DNA of 64,000 bases from the NCBI RefSeq assembly GCF_003340555.1, contig NZ_QPLJ01000003.1:186001-250000 (forward strand), written 5' to 3'. This document shows positions 16,994 through 27,011 of this stretch, one piece after another. Under the pieces are notes generated by a model. The model did not search any database. It saw only the letters and a list, made by a program, of their open reading frames with translations, and was not told the origin of the DNA. Numbering within the stretch: the stretch's first letter is position 1; the number at the start of each line of letters is the position of its first letter. A program made the translations under genes and the position numbers. The DNA is from Jannaschia formosa (GTDB lineage: Bacteria; Pseudomonadota; Alphaproteobacteria; Rhodobacterales; Rhodobacteraceae).

Positions 16994-18499
16994 ATGACCC
17001 AGCCCAACATCCTGATCCTGATGGTCGACCAGCTCAACGGGACGCTGTTTCCCGACGGCCCGGCCGACTGGCTCCACGCGCCGAACCTGAAGCGCCTCGC
17101 CGCCCGCTCCCGCCGGTTCCGCAACTGCTACACGGCCAGCCCGCTCTGCGCGCCGGGGCGGGCGAGCTTCATGTCGGGCCTGCTACCCAGCCGCACGAAG
17201 GTCTACGACAACGCCGCAGAGTTCGCCTCGGACATCCCGACCTATGCCCATCACCTGCGGCGCGCGGGCTGGCGGACCTGCCTGTCGGGGAAGATGCATT
17301 TCGTCGGCCCCGACCAGCTGCACGGCTTCGAGGAGCGGCTGACGACCGACATCTACCCCGCCGATTTCGGCTGGACCCCCGACTACCGCAAGCCGGGCGA
17401 GCGGATCGACTGGTGGTACCACAACATGGGCAGCGTCACGGGCTCGGGCGTGGCCGAGATCACCAACCAGATGGAATACGACGACGAGGTCGCGCATTTC
17501 GCGCGGATGTGGCTCTATGATGCGGCGCGCGAAAAGGACGGCCGGCCGTGGTGCCTGACCGTCAGCTTCACCCATCCGCACGACCCTTACGTCGCCCGCA
17601 GGCGGTTCTGGGACCTCTACGAGGACTGCGACCACCTCGACCCGCCGGTCCCCGAGATGCCCTACGAGCAGCACGATCCCCATTCCCGCCGCCTTCTGGA
17701 AGCCAACGACCGCGGCAATTTCGACGTCACCCAGGACGACGTGCGCCGGTCGCGCCGGGCCTATTTCGCCAACATCTCCTATCTCGACGAGAAGGTCGGA
17801 GAGATCCTGCAGGTGCTGGAGGACACGCGGCAGGAGGCCATCGTCCTCTTCGTGTCGGACCACGGGGACATGCTGGGCGAGCGGGGGCTCTGGTACAAGA
17901 TGAGCTTCCTCGAAGGCTCCGCCCGCGTGCCGCTGATGATCGCGGCGCCGGGGATCGAGCCCGGGCTGGACCTGACGCCGGTCAGCAACATAGACGTCTG
18001 CCCGACGCTCTGCGATCTGGCGGGGGTCGACATGTCCGCCATCGCGCCCTGGACGACGGGCGAGTCGCTGGTGCCCTTGGGCCGCGGGGGCACGCGCGAG
18101 ACGCCGGTGGCGATGGAGTACGCCGCCGAAGGGTCGTGGGCGCCGATGGTGGCGCTGCGGGCGGGGCAGTGGAAATACACCCGCTGCGCGCTGGACCCCG
18201 AGCAGCTCTTCGACCTCGACGCCGACCCGCACGAACTTGAGAACCGCGCCGAAGACCCGGCCTGCGCCGAGCAGCTCGCCGTCCTGCGGACCGAAGCCGA
18301 TGCCCGCTGGGACCTCGACCGCTTCGACGCCGAGGTGCGCGAAAGCCAGGCGCGGCGCTGGATCGTCTACGAGGCGCTGCGCCAGGGCGGCTACTACCCC
18401 TGGGACTGGCAACCGACGCGCGTCGCCTCGGAACGCTACATGCGCAACCACATGGACCTGAACGTGCTGGAGGAGGCCCAGCGCGCGCCGAAGGACTGA
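16994..18499 (+). CDS. betC: Choline-sulfatase
   Basis: A 501-residue type I sulfatase that hydrolyses choline-O-sulfate to choline and sulfate, feeding glycine-betaine synthesis or sulfur supply. It has the N-terminal metal site ILMVDQLNG, the formylglycine signature CAPGR with Cys52 followed by ASFMSGLLPSRT, the VYDNAAEF segment typical of choline-sulfatases, and a second metal motif LFVSDHGDMLGE. The C-terminal stretch ESQARRWIVYEALRQG is the choline-sulfatase tail. No signal peptide, so cytoplasmic. It does not sit with betA/betB/betI here but directly after tupABC. Confidence 0.93.
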   Translation: MTQPNILILMVDQLNGTLFPDGPADWLHAPNLKRLAARSRRFRNCYTASPLCAPGRASFMSGLLPSRTKVYDNAAEFASDIPTYAHHLRRAGWRTCLSGKMHFVGPDQLHGFEERLTTDIYPADFGWTPDYRKPGERIDWWYHNMGSVTGSGVAEITNQMEYDDEVAHFARMWLYDAAREKDGRPWCLTVSFTHPHDPYVARRRFWDLYEDCDHLDPPVPEMPYEQHDPHSRRLLEANDRGNFDVTQDDVRRSRRAYFANISYLDEKVGEILQVLEDTRQEAIVLFVSDHGDMLGERGLWYKMSFLEGSARVPLMIAAPGIEPGLDLTPVSNIDVCPTLCDLAGVDMSAIAPWTTGESLVPLGRGGTRETPVAMEYAAEGSWAPMVALRAGQWKYTRCALDPEQLFDLDADPHELENRAEDPACAEQLAVLRTEADARWDLDRFDAEVRESQARRWIVYEALRQGGYYPWDWQPTRVASERYMRNHMDLNVLEEAQRAPKD

Positions 18500-18598
18500 A
18501 GGGTCCGGGACGCCTTGCTTTCCTGCCGGACGGTCAGCGCGGCGCTTTGCGCGAATGGCATCTCCGGGGGCGATCCCGGCCTGTCGCTGCTACCGTGC

Positions 18599-18619
18599 GA
18601 TCGGAAGCATTGACCGATC
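18599..18619. terminator. Weak hairpin between convergent betC and dihydropyrimidinase genes
   Basis: GATCGG and CCGATC with a 9-base loop, 5 bases before the minus-strand stop at 18624 and about 100 bases after betC. Weak six-base stem; no T-run. Nothing else was recognised in this 124-base gap. Confidence 0.25.
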
Positions 18620-18623
18620 AACC

Positions 18624-20033
18624 CTACCCCGTCAGCGCCTCGCCCGACCGCGCGCGGGGCTGGTAGGCGCCGACGCCCTTTTCGGCCCGAAGCTCCCCGT
18701 CGGCGACCACCGTCCGACCGCGCAGGATGGTCCGGACCGGCCAGCCCTTCACCCGGATCCCCTCGTAGGGGGTGTAGTCGGCGCCGTGATGCAGGATCTC
18801 CTGCCGGATCGTTTCCTCCCGCTCCGGGTCCCAGAGGGTGAGGTCCGCATCCGACCCCACCGCGATCGTGCCCTTCCTCGGATAGAGCCCGTACATCTTC
18901 GCGTGGTTCGTCGAGGTCAGCGCGACGAAGCGGTTCAGGCCGATGCGGCCCTTGGTGACGCCTTCCGAGAAGAGGATCGGGTGGCTCGTCTCGACGCCGG
19001 GGATGCCGTTCGGCACCCATTTGAAGGATTTGAGCCCCTGCGGGTGCTTCTTGCCCTCGCTGTCGTCATAGCGGAACGGGCAGTGGTCCGACGAGAAGAC
19101 GTCGAACACCCCCCGCTCGATCCCCGACCAGCAGGCGGCCTGTTCGGCCGTGTCGCGCGGCGGGGGCGAGCAGACATATTTGGCGCCGTCGAAGCCGGTG
19201 GTATCGAGGTCGTCCGCCGTCAGCACCAGGTATTGCGGGCAGGTCTCGGCGTGGACGGTGCCGCCGCGGGCCCGGCCTGCCTCGATCTCCGATATGGCAT
19301 CGCCGTTCGAGACGTGGACGATCATGATCGGCACGTCGACGATCTGGGCGAGCGAGATAGCGCGATGCGTCGCCTCGCGCTCGGCCGGGATGGGGCGGGT
19401 CGTGGCGTGGAACTTCGGCGCGGTGTCGCCGCGGTCCATCGCGCGGTCGCGCAGATACTCGATGGCGTCGTCGTTCTCGGCATGGACCATGGGCAGCGCG
19501 CCGCAGGACTTCGCAGCCTCCAGCGTCTCGAGGATCTGGCGGTCGGTCAGCTTCATTCCCTCGTAGGTCATGAAGACCTTCACCGAGGTGTAGCCGTCCT
19601 CGACCAGCGCCGGCAGGTCCTGGTTCAACGCCTGCGGCGTCGGGTCGGTGACGATCAGGTGGAAGGCGATGTCAGTGTAGCACTCGCCCTCGGCCAGCCC
19701 GTGATACCAGGTGACCGCATCCCGCAGGCTCTGCCCCTTCCGCTGCAGGCAGAAGGGCAGCAGCGTCGTCATCCCCCCGAAGGCGGCGGAGCGCGTCGCG
19801 CTCTCGAAATCGTCGGCCATGGTCACGCCGTCGCCCGAGGGCTGCGAGATGTGGACATGGCTGTCGATCCCGCCGGGCAGGACAAGCAGGCCCGTGGCGT
19901 CGACGATCTCCGCCGCCTCGCCCAGATCGAGGCCGATGGCGGCGATCTTGCCGTCCCTGATCCCGATATCGGCGCGGAACGTGTCGGCGGCAGTGGCGAC
20001 GGTGCCGCCCTTGACGATGGTGTCGTAGGTCAT
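18624..20033 (-). CDS. hydA: Dihydropyrimidinase / D-hydantoinase
   Basis: A 469-residue metal-dependent amidohydrolase opening dihydropyrimidine or hydantoin rings to N-carbamoyl amino acids. It has GGIDSHVH (metal His59 and His61), the carbamylated-Lys block TSVKVFMTYEG, HAENDDAI, MIVHVSNGDAISEI, and SSDHCPF with the catalytic Asp. The length is normal. It is the second gene of a minus-strand pair: its ATG overlaps the stop of the class-V aminotransferase (ATGA). The pair is divergent from the aapJQMP transporter. It could serve reductive pyrimidine breakdown or hydantoin use; the usual dihydropyrimidine dehydrogenase genes are not in the window. Confidence 0.9.
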   Translation of the reverse strand: MTYDTIVKGGTVATAADTFRADIGIRDGKIAAIGLDLGEAAEIVDATGLLVLPGGIDSHVHISQPSGDGVTMADDFESATRSAAFGGMTTLLPFCLQRKGQSLRDAVTWYHGLAEGECYTDIAFHLIVTDPTPQALNQDLPALVEDGYTSVKVFMTYEGMKLTDRQILETLEAAKSCGALPMVHAENDDAIEYLRDRAMDRGDTAPKFHATTRPIPAEREATHRAISLAQIVDVPIMIVHVSNGDAISEIEAGRARGGTVHAETCPQYLVLTADDLDTTGFDGAKYVCSPPPRDTAEQAACWSGIERGVFDVFSSDHCPFRYDDSEGKKHPQGLKSFKWVPNGIPGVETSHPILFSEGVTKGRIGLNRFVALTSTNHAKMYGLYPRKGTIAVGSDADLTLWDPEREETIRQEILHHGADYTPYEGIRVKGWPVRTILRGRTVVADGELRAEKGVGAYQPRARSGEALTG

Positions 20034-21253
20034 GCCGCCTCCAGCGCGGAGATGAGGCGGTCCATCTCGTCCAGGGTGTTGTAATGCACGGCCGAGACCC
20101 GGATGACGCCGTCGCCGTTGGGCAGGTCCAGCCCTTCCACCAGGGACCGCGAGTAGAAGTCGCCGTAGCGGATGCCGATGCCGGTCGGGTCCACCGCCTC
20201 GACCACCTCGCGCGACGACCGGCCCGCGATCACGAAGGAGATCGTGGGGACGCGCAGGGTGCGGTCCGCCTCGGGCGCGCCCACGATGGTGACGTCCTCC
20301 CGCCCGCGCAGGTAGGACAGAAGGCGCTCCGACAACTTCTCCTCATGGGCGGCGATGATCCCGAAGGCGGCCTCGATGGCGGGGCGGCCGGTCGCGTTGA
20401 TGCCATGGGCCTGCGCGAAGGCCTCGAGGTAGTCGATGATGCCGAGGCAGGCATGGGCCAGCTCGTATTGCGCGTTTCCCGGCTCCATCTTCTGCGGCAC
20501 CTTGGAGCGGTCGAAGAAGCGGTGGTTGATGTTGGCCGCCGCCAGCAGCGCGTCATGGCGTCCGTAGAGCGCGGCGAAATGCGGACCGTAGACCTTGTAG
20601 GCCGAGAAGACGTAGAAATCCGCGCCCAGCGCGGGCGCGTCCACCGCCCGGTGCGGCGCATAGGCGACCCCGTCGACGCAGAGCAGCGCCCCGGCCGCAC
20701 GGACGATGTCCGCGATCTCGGCCACCGGGTTGATGGTGCCGTAGATGTTGGAGACATGGGCCATCGCGACCAGCTTCGTGCGGTCCGACAGCAAGGGGCG
20801 CAGGGTCTCGGGGTCGGGGCGGTGCTGGCCGGGCGCCAGTCGCCATTCCTTCACGACGACGCCCTGCGCGGCCAGCTTGGCCCAGGGCCCGATATTCGCC
20901 TCGTGGTCGAAATTGGTGACGACCACCTCGTCTCCCGGCTCCCAGTCCTGGCTCAGCGCGGCGGCGAGCTGGCCCAGAAGCTGGGTCGAGGTCGCGCCCA
21001 TCACCACCTCCTCGGGGCGGGTGGCGTTGACCAGCGTCGCCAGCGCCGCACGACCCTCGGCCACGCGCGCGCCCGCCTCCCGCGAGGCGGCATAGCTCGC
21101 GCCCAGCTGGACGTTGGGGCCGTAGAGATAGCCCATCAGCCGGTCCCCCACATGCCGCGCCACCTGGCTGCCGCCCGCATTGTCCAGGAAGACCCGGTCG
21201 CCGGAGAGCGCCGGAAAGGCACCCGTCACGAAGGTGGAATCGAGGTCGGTCAC
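20030..21253 (-). CDS. Class-V aminotransferase, cysteine-desulfurase-like (IscS/SufS fold)
   Basis: A 407-residue PLP enzyme. It shows FLDNAGGSQV at the N terminus, ATSTQLLGQLA, FDHEANIGPW (the HEAN that stacks on PLP), HVSNIYGTINPV, CVDGVAYAPH and the PLP-lysine block YVFSAYKVYGPH. A GTG start at 21253 is chosen because AGGAGGAG lies 5-6 bases upstream; the frame is open 21 codons further without support. It is coupled to the dihydropyrimidinase by an ATGA overlap. There is no isc/suf context, so it more likely acts on an amino acid (lyase or aminotransferase) linked to the hydantoinase product than in Fe-S assembly. Confidence 0.85.
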   Translation of the reverse strand: MTDLDSTFVTGAFPALSGDRVFLDNAGGSQVARHVGDRLMGYLYGPNVQLGASYAASREAGARVAEGRAALATLVNATRPEEVVMGATSTQLLGQLAAALSQDWEPGDEVVVTNFDHEANIGPWAKLAAQGVVVKEWRLAPGQHRPDPETLRPLLSDRTKLVAMAHVSNIYGTINPVAEIADIVRAAGALLCVDGVAYAPHRAVDAPALGADFYVFSAYKVYGPHFAALYGRHDALLAAANINHRFFDRSKVPQKMEPGNAQYELAHACLGIIDYLEAFAQAHGINATGRPAIEAAFGIIAAHEEKLSERLLSYLRGREDVTIVGAPEADRTLRVPTISFVIAGRSSREVVEAVDPTGIGIRYGDFYSRSLVEGLDLPNGDGVIRVSAVHYNTLDEMDRLISALEAA

Positions 21254-21520
21254 GGGCGCTCCTCCTGGCCTTGGATCGTGTCGAGTCACGCTAGGCGCCC
21301 CGGTGACGGACCCCAAGGGGCGATCCGCCCGCCCCGCAAGCGGCCCCCGATCCGGTCATAACGCCATCATGTTCCCGTCCGTCCCGCACAAAAATTGGGC
21401 CATTGCCGAGATCGGCCCGCATCTCGGGCAGGCGCGCTTGGCGCGTTCGCAATTGTATCGGGACAATGATCGCGCAACCGGCGGACCAACCCGCCGGAGC
21501 CAAAAGACGGGGAAGTGACC
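21254..21520. promoter_or_regulatory. Divergent regulatory region with operator-like dyad
   Basis: A 267-base gap between the aminotransferase/hydantoinase pair and aapJ. The dyad ATTGT-N6-ACAAT at 21452-21467 is the most operator-like element and is AT-richer than its surroundings. The 13-mer TTGGCGCGTTCGC at 21438-21450 abuts it and also occurs near 10.0 kb. A second small dyad GCCGA-GA-TCGGC lies near 21405-21416. No regulator gene adjoins. Confidence 0.4.
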
Positions 21521-22537
21521 ATGAAGAAGACGATCTTGACCGGCGCCCTGCTGGGGGCCGCCGCCGCCTTGCCTGCCGCCGCCCAGGACACGCTGGCCAC
21601 CGTGAAGGAACGGGGGATGCTGAACTGCCAGGTCGGGTTGCCGACGCCGGGCTTCTATGCGCTGGCCGATGACGGGACCTGGTCAGGCATGGATGTCGAC
21701 ATGTGCCGCGCGGTGTCGGCCGCGATCTTCGGCGATCCCGACATGGTGGAATACCAGTCCGTCACCTCGGCCGTCCGCTTCACCGCGCTCGCCAATGCCG
21801 AAAGCGACATGCTCTCCCGCACGACGACCTGGACGGCCGTGCGCGACACGCAGCTCGGCCTCGATTTCACGCTGGTGAACTTCTACGACGGCCAGGGCTT
21901 CCTCGTGCCCGTCGACAGCGGCATCACCTCGGCGCTGGATCTGGACGGCGCGACCGTCTGCGTCCTGACCGGCACCACGACCGAACTGAACCTCGCCGAC
22001 TACTTCCGCGCCAACGAGATGGAGTTCACGCCGGTCACCAACGAGAACGTCAACGTCCTCGTCGAGACCTATCTCGGCGGCGGCTGCGACGCCTATACCA
22101 ACGACAAGTCGGGCCTCGCCGCGCGCCGTTCGGCCTTCCCGGACCCCGAGGCGCATGTCATCCTGCCCGAGACCGTCTCGAAGGAGCCGCTGGGCCCGGT
22201 GGTGCGGCAGGGCGACGACGCCTGGGCCAACATCGTCCGCTGGGTCGGCTTCGGCCTGATCAATGCCGAGGAACTGGGCGTCACCTCCGAGAACGTGGCC
22301 GAAATGGCCGCCAACCCGCCCTCCCCGAACGTCGCCCGCCTGCTCGGCGCGGAAGGCAATATCGGCGAGGAGATGGGGCTGGAGCCCGACTTCATGGTCG
22401 ACGTGATCTCGGCGGTCGGCAACTACGGCGAGATGTACGAGCGCCATATCGAGACCGGCATCGGCATCCCGCGTGCGGGCTCGCTCAACGCGATGTGGAC
22501 CGAGGGCGGCATCCTCTACGCCCCGCCCTTCCGGTAA
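21521..22537 (+). CDS. aapJ: General L-amino-acid ABC transporter, periplasmic binding protein AapJ
   Basis: About 338 residues with a signal peptide (KKTILTGALLGAAAALPAAA) and the family-3 binding-protein fold: TVKERGMLNCQVG, the specific DDGTWSGMDVDMCRAVSAAIFG block, and ARRSAFPDPEAHVILPE. Length and motifs match AapJ/BztA, which binds a broad set of L-amino acids including Glu, Gln, Asp and Asn. The ATG at 21521 follows GGGGAAG; a GTG two codons upstream is an alternative. It is the first gene of aapJQMP. Confidence 0.92.
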   Translation: MKKTILTGALLGAAAALPAAAQDTLATVKERGMLNCQVGLPTPGFYALADDGTWSGMDVDMCRAVSAAIFGDPDMVEYQSVTSAVRFTALANAESDMLSRTTTWTAVRDTQLGLDFTLVNFYDGQGFLVPVDSGITSALDLDGATVCVLTGTTTELNLADYFRANEMEFTPVTNENVNVLVETYLGGGCDAYTNDKSGLAARRSAFPDPEAHVILPETVSKEPLGPVVRQGDDAWANIVRWVGFGLINAEELGVTSENVAEMAANPPSPNVARLLGAEGNIGEEMGLEPDFMVDVISAVGNYGEMYERHIETGIGIPRAGSLNAMWTEGGILYAPPFR

Positions 22538-22654
22538 CTTCTCCCGAGACCGCGCCCCCCTCGCCGCGACCGGCCGAGGGGGGCGCGCGCATCCGGGCGA
22601 AGTCCGCAGATGCGGCGCGCTCCCGACCTGCTGTCTGCCAGCGAGGCCAAGGCG

Positions 22655-23854
22655 ATGACGATCCTTCCCGACCAGACCAGACCTCCCGCGCCTTCGCGCC
22701 CGGCGCTGAAGGCGCTCAACGACGCGCGCGTCCGATCCGCGGTGATCCAGGCATTGACGCTGCTGGCGGTCTTCGTCGGGCTGTGGTGGATCGTCAGCAA
22801 CACCGTCGCGAACCTCGCGGTGCGCAACATGTCGGCGGGGTTCGGCTTTCTCGACGTCTCGGCCGGCTTCGGCATCGGCTTCACCATCATCCCCTACCAG
22901 GAGGGCGACACCTACCTGCGCGTCTTCTTCGTCGGGATCGCCAACACGCTGCTGGTCGCGATCGTCTCGATCGTGCTGGCGACGGTTTTCGGCCTGATCG
23001 TGGGCCTCGCGCGGCTGTCGGACAACTGGATCATCGGCGTCGTCGCGCGGTCCTATATCGAGATCATCCGGAACACGCCGCTGCTTCTGCAGATCATCGC
23101 GTGGTATTTCGGCGTCTTCAACCTGCTGCCCCGGCCGCGCGACAGCATTGAACTGGGCGCGGGCTTCGTCCTGAACAACCGCGGCTTCTACCTGCCCGCG
23201 CCGGTGGCCGAGGCGGGGCTGGGCGCCTTCCTCCTGCTCTGCGGCGCCGCCGTCGCCGGGGCCGTCGGGCTCTATCTCTGGTCGAATCGGCGGCTGGAGA
23301 AGACCGGCCAGAGCTTCCCGGCGCTGCGCGTCGGCGCCGCGCTGGTGATCGGCGTGCCGGCGCTGGCCTATCTCGCCCTCGCCCCGGTCTCCTGGGACAT
23401 GCCAGAGCTTCAGGGCTTCAACTTCCAGGGCGGGACGTCGGTGCCGCCGGCCTTCTGCGCGCTGATCGTGGCGCTGTCGGCCTATACCTCCTGCTTCATC
23501 GCCGAGATCGTCCGCTCGGGCATCCAGTCGGTGCCGAAGGGCCAGCTCGAGGCGGCGGGGGCGCTGAACCTGCCGCCCAACTGGACGCTGCGCCGGGTTG
23601 TGATGCCGCAGGCGATGCGCGTCATCATCCCGCCGCTCATCAGCCAGTACCTGAACGTCACCAAGAACTCCTCGCTGGCCATCGCCATCGGCTTTCCGGA
23701 CCTCGTCAGCGTCTGGATGAACACCTCGCTGAACCAGTCGGGCCGCGCGATCCCGATCGTGGCGATGACGATGGCGTTCTACTGCACCGTGTCGCTGGCC
23801 GTCTCGGCAGTGATGAACGTCTACAACAAGCGCGTCCAGCTGCAGGAGCGATGA
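22655..23854 (+). CDS. aapQ: General L-amino-acid ABC transporter permease AapQ
   Basis: An inner-membrane permease of about 399 residues from this start. It has an N-terminal hydrophobic segment, an FFVGIANTLLVAIVSIVLA helix, the coupling loop EAAGALNLPPNWTLRRVVMPQ, and a large central insert between segments as in AapQ. The start is uncertain: the ATG at 22655 (MTILPDQTRPP) is chosen, but an in-frame ATG at 22610 is possible and neither has a strong ribosome-binding site. Its stop overlaps the start of aapM (ATGA). Confidence 0.88.
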   Translation: MTILPDQTRPPAPSRPALKALNDARVRSAVIQALTLLAVFVGLWWIVSNTVANLAVRNMSAGFGFLDVSAGFGIGFTIIPYQEGDTYLRVFFVGIANTLLVAIVSIVLATVFGLIVGLARLSDNWIIGVVARSYIEIIRNTPLLLQIIAWYFGVFNLLPRPRDSIELGAGFVLNNRGFYLPAPVAEAGLGAFLLLCGAAVAGAVGLYLWSNRRLEKTGQSFPALRVGAALVIGVPALAYLALAPVSWDMPELQGFNFQGGTSVPPAFCALIVALSAYTSCFIAEIVRSGIQSVPKGQLEAAGALNLPPNWTLRRVVMPQAMRVIIPPLISQYLNVTKNSSLAIAIGFPDLVSVWMNTSLNQSGRAIPIVAMTMAFYCTVSLAVSAVMNVYNKRVQLQER

Positions 23855-25191
23855 GCATGGCCCCGAAGGTCTTCGTCCCGAGCCCCGACCGCCCGCCCCC
23901 GGTCGACACGAGCGGCCCGCTTGTCTGGATCCGCCGCAACCTGTTCCGCGACGTGCCCAACACGCTGATGACGCTGCTCGGCGCCTATATCGCCGTGACT
24001 TTCGTGACCGCGGTCGTCGACTGGGCGCTGATCGACGCCGTCTGGCAGGCCGAGTCGCGGCGCGAATGCCTTGACCTCGTCGGCCGCTCCGGCGCGTGCT
24101 GGCCCGGCGTCTTCGTCTGGTTCGAGAACCTGATCTACGGGCTTTATCCGAAGGACCAGGTCTGGCGGATCAACACGGGCTTCCTGCTGCTGGTCGTGTG
24201 GATGGTGCCGCTCTGGATGCCGCGGGTGGTCTCGAAGGTGGCGATCGGGCTCAGCGCGGTGATGCTCTACCCGTTCCTCGCCAGCTACTTCTTCCTCGGC
24301 GGCGAGAAGGGCCTCGTCTGGACGGCGCTGATCGCCGCCGGGCTCTGGGGCCTGATCTGGGTCTGGGCCACCGCGCTGACCGAGACGCTGACCGGCAAGT
24401 CGGTGGGCACCTGGCTGATCGGGCGCCTCGGGCGAAGCGGCGCGGACGAGGCGACGCAGATGCGCATCCGCCGGGGTGCGGCGTTGGCGCTGTTCGTCGT
24501 CTCGGTCCTGCTCGTGGCCCCGGCCGAGTTCGTCGAGGTGCGCACGCAGTTCTGGGGCGGGCTGTTCCTGACGCTGGTGATCTCGGGGATCGGGATCACC
24601 TTCTCGCTGCCGGCGGGCATCCTGCTCGCCCTCGGGCGGCGGTCGAAGATGCCGGTGGTCGCGACGCTCTGCACCGTCTTCATCGAGCTCTTCCGCTCGG
24701 TCCCGCTCATCACGATCCTGTTCATGTTCAACACGATGCTGCCGCTCTTCCTGCCGGCGGGGACCGAGGTGAACCAGCTCGTGCGCGCCATCGTCGCCGT
24801 CTGCCTGTTCGCGGCCGCCTACATGGCCGAGATCATTCGCGGCGGCCTCCAGGCGATCCCCTCCGGGCAGTACGAGGCCGCGACCTCGCTGGGCCTCGGC
24901 TACTGGCAGACGACCACGCAGGTGGTGCTGCCGCAGGCGCTCAAGATCATGATCCCGGCCATCGTCGGCAACTTCATCGGGCTCTTCAAGGATACGACGC
25001 TGGTGTCGATCATCGGTCTCTTCGACCTGATGAACATGGCCCGCGCCGTGGGCGAGGACAGCAACTGGCTCGGCCTCTTCATCGAGCCCTTCTTCGTCGT
25101 CACGCTGATCTACTTCGTCTTCTGCTTCGCGATGTCGTGCTATTCGATGAATCTCGAACGCAAGCTCTCGGCCGGGAGGGAACGGTCGTGA
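23851..25191 (+). CDS. aapM: General L-amino-acid ABC transporter permease AapM
   Basis: A 446-residue permease, the larger partner of AapQ. It shows several N-terminal hydrophobic segments ([21 protein letters not shown]), a periplasmic region with [17 protein letters not shown], and the C-terminal permease core with [22 protein letters not shown] as coupling loop. The ATG has GGAG upstream and overlaps the aapQ stop; its own stop overlaps the aapP GTG. It forms the membrane channel with AapQ. Confidence 0.9.
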   Translation: MSMAPKVFVPSPDRPPPVDTSGPLVWIRRNLFRDVPNTLMTLLGAYIAVTFVTAVVDWALIDAVWQAESRRECLDLVGRSGACWPGVFVWFENLIYGLYPKDQVWRINTGFLLLVVWMVPLWMPRVVSKVAIGLSAVMLYPFLASYFFLGGEKGLVWTALIAAGLWGLIWVWATALTETLTGKSVGTWLIGRLGRSGADEATQMRIRRGAALALFVVSVLLVAPAEFVEVRTQFWGGLFLTLVISGIGITFSLPAGILLALGRRSKMPVVATLCTVFIELFRSVPLITILFMFNTMLPLFLPAGTEVNQLVRAIVAVCLFAAAYMAEIIRGGLQAIPSGQYEAATSLGLGYWQTTTQVVLPQALKIMIPAIVGNFIGLFKDTTLVSIIGLFDLMNMARAVGEDSNWLGLFIEPFFVVTLIYFVFCFAMSCYSMNLERKLSAGRERS

Positions 25192-25922
25192 CCGCGCGCA
25201 TGATCGAGGTCCGGGGCCTCAACAAGTGGTACGACCAGTTCCACGTCCTCAAGGACATCGACCTGACCGTCCGTGACGGCGAGAAATACGTGATCTGCGG
25301 GCCCTCGGGGTCGGGCAAGTCGACGCTGATCCGCTGCATCAACCAGCTGGAGCACCACCAGGAGGGCGACATCGTCGTCGACGGGATCGCGGTCGAGAAG
25401 AAGGGGCGCAACCAACGCGCCATCCGCTCCCGCGTCGGCATGGTGTTCCAGAGCTTCAACCTCTTTCCGCACATGACCGTGCTCGACAACTGCACGCTGA
25501 CGCCGCTGCTGGGCCTTGGCATGCCGAAGGCCGAGGCCGAAGAGATCGCCATGACCCACCTGACCCGCGTCGGCATCGCCGAGCAGGCGCTGAAGTTCCC
25601 GCTGCAGCTGTCGGGCGGGCAGCAGCAGCGCGTGGCCATCGCCCGGGCGCTGACGATGCGGCCGAAGATCATGCTCTTCGACGAGCCGACCAGCGCGCTC
25701 GACCCCGAGATGATCAAGGAGGTGCTGAACGTCATGGTAGAACTGGCCGAGGGCGGGATGACGATGATCTGCGTCACCCACGAGATGGGCTTCGCCCGGC
25801 AGGTCGCCGACAGGGTCGTCTTCATGGACGGCGGCGAGATCGTCGAATCCGCCCCGCCCGACGCCTTCTTCGACAGCCCGACCTACGACCGCAGCGCGGC
25901 CTTCCTGTCCCACATCCTCTGA
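25188..25922 (+). CDS. aapP: General L-amino-acid ABC transporter ATPase AapP
   Basis: A 244-residue ABC ATPase with Walker A GPSGSGKS, signature LSGGQQQR, Walker [15 protein letters not shown] and switch THEMGFA. The GTG at 25188 is chosen because GGAGGG sits 7 bases upstream and it overlaps the aapM stop (GTGA); the ATG four codons later is the alternative. It completes aapJQMP. Confidence 0.93.
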   Translation: MTARMIEVRGLNKWYDQFHVLKDIDLTVRDGEKYVICGPSGSGKSTLIRCINQLEHHQEGDIVVDGIAVEKKGRNQRAIRSRVGMVFQSFNLFPHMTVLDNCTLTPLLGLGMPKAEAEEIAMTHLTRVGIAEQALKFPLQLSGGQQQRVAIARALTMRPKIMLFDEPTSALDPEMIKEVLNVMVELAEGGMTMICVTHEMGFARQVADRVVFMDGGEIVESAPPDAFFDSPTYDRSAAFLSHIL

Positions 25923-26027
25923 GGGGCCTTCTTTGCCCGAGCGCCCGGCCTCGCGAAACGGAGAATTCCCGCGCTCGGCCCCCTGCCACGCTTCGCCGAC
26001 GGACCGATTCGGCCCTAGGCTCGCCGC

Positions 26028-26996
26028 ATGGAGACGCCGCCCGATCCTTCCCTGCGCGAGCTGTCGGTCTTCGTGGTTGGCTACCCCCGTTCCGGGACGA
26101 CGCTGCTGCGACGGCTGCTGACGGCGCATCCCGATCTCTGCATCCTGCCGGAGACGCTGGCCCTCCGCCGCGTGTCGGCGGCCTGGCGGAGAGGACTGCG
26201 GAGCGAGGGCGACATCGCACGGGCCTTCGCGGCCTTGCCGGAACGCGACCGCGGCGTCTTCGACCGCGCGGCCTTCGCCGCCGCGGCGGGGCCGCGGATG
26301 CCGATGGACCGGGCGGCGGCGCTCTCGCTGCTCTATGCGACGGCTCCCATGGCGCGGGACCGGCCGTCGGCCCGGCTGGGGCACAAGTTCCCGGCCGATA
26401 CGCCCGCCGTGCCGATCCTCGCGCGCTGGTATCCGCGCGCCCGCTTCGTCCACATCCACCGCCACCCGGCCGAGGCGGTCGGATCGCTCTTCGCCCATGG
26501 CCTGCAGGGGCGCGCCAAGCGGCCGGAGATCGCGGCCTGGCACTGGCGCCATTACATGCGCCTGCTCGCCCGCGCCGAGGCGGGACCGGCGGCGGGGCGC
26601 CTCCATGTGCTGTCGCTCCCGGCGCTGCTCGCAGCCCCCGAGGCGGAACTCACGCGCCTCTGCGTCGCGATCGGCCTCGACCCGGGCGGCGTGGCCGCGA
26701 TGCTTGCCGACGACCGGCCCGACCACGCGACCGAGCGCTCCGAGGCGGGGCGCCCGCACATGCTGCGCAGCCGCCGCGCCCTGGGCGAGGCGGGCGAGGC
26801 TGCGCCCGACCCGCTGGGTCCCGGGGCACGGCGCCGCATCGCGACGCTCTGCGCGCCGGAGATGCGGCGCCTCGGCTATCGCGCCGACGACCCGGGCCCC
26901 GCGGTGGAGCGCATGGCCCTGGCTGGCCTGTCGCTCGGGCTCGGCGCGGCCTTCGCGGCGCTGCGCGCAAGGCGGCGGCTGCGCGGCGAGGTCTGA
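26028..26996 (+). CDS. Sulfotransferase family protein
   Basis: A 322-residue PAPS-dependent sulfotransferase-like protein. The 5'-phosphosulfate loop YPRSGTTLLRRLL is near residue 22, and the 3'-phosphate block FVHIHRHPAEAVGSLF is near 145. LPETLALRR follows the P-loop as in bacterial members of this family. A C-terminal hydrophobic segment (LALAGLSLGLGAAFAAL) could attach it to the membrane. It stands alone 105 bases after aapP, and its acceptor substrate is unknown. Confidence 0.82.
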   Translation: METPPDPSLRELSVFVVGYPRSGTTLLRRLLTAHPDLCILPETLALRRVSAAWRRGLRSEGDIARAFAALPERDRGVFDRAAFAAAAGPRMPMDRAAALSLLYATAPMARDRPSARLGHKFPADTPAVPILARWYPRARFVHIHRHPAEAVGSLFAHGLQGRAKRPEIAAWHWRHYMRLLARAEAGPAAGRLHVLSLPALLAAPEAELTRLCVAIGLDPGGVAAMLADDRPDHATERSEAGRPHMLRSRRALGEAGEAAPDPLGPGARRRIATLCAPEMRRLGYRADDPGPAVERMALAGLSLGLGAAFAALRARRRLRGEV

Positions 26997-27011
26997 GCCG
27001 GGGCCGGCGGC

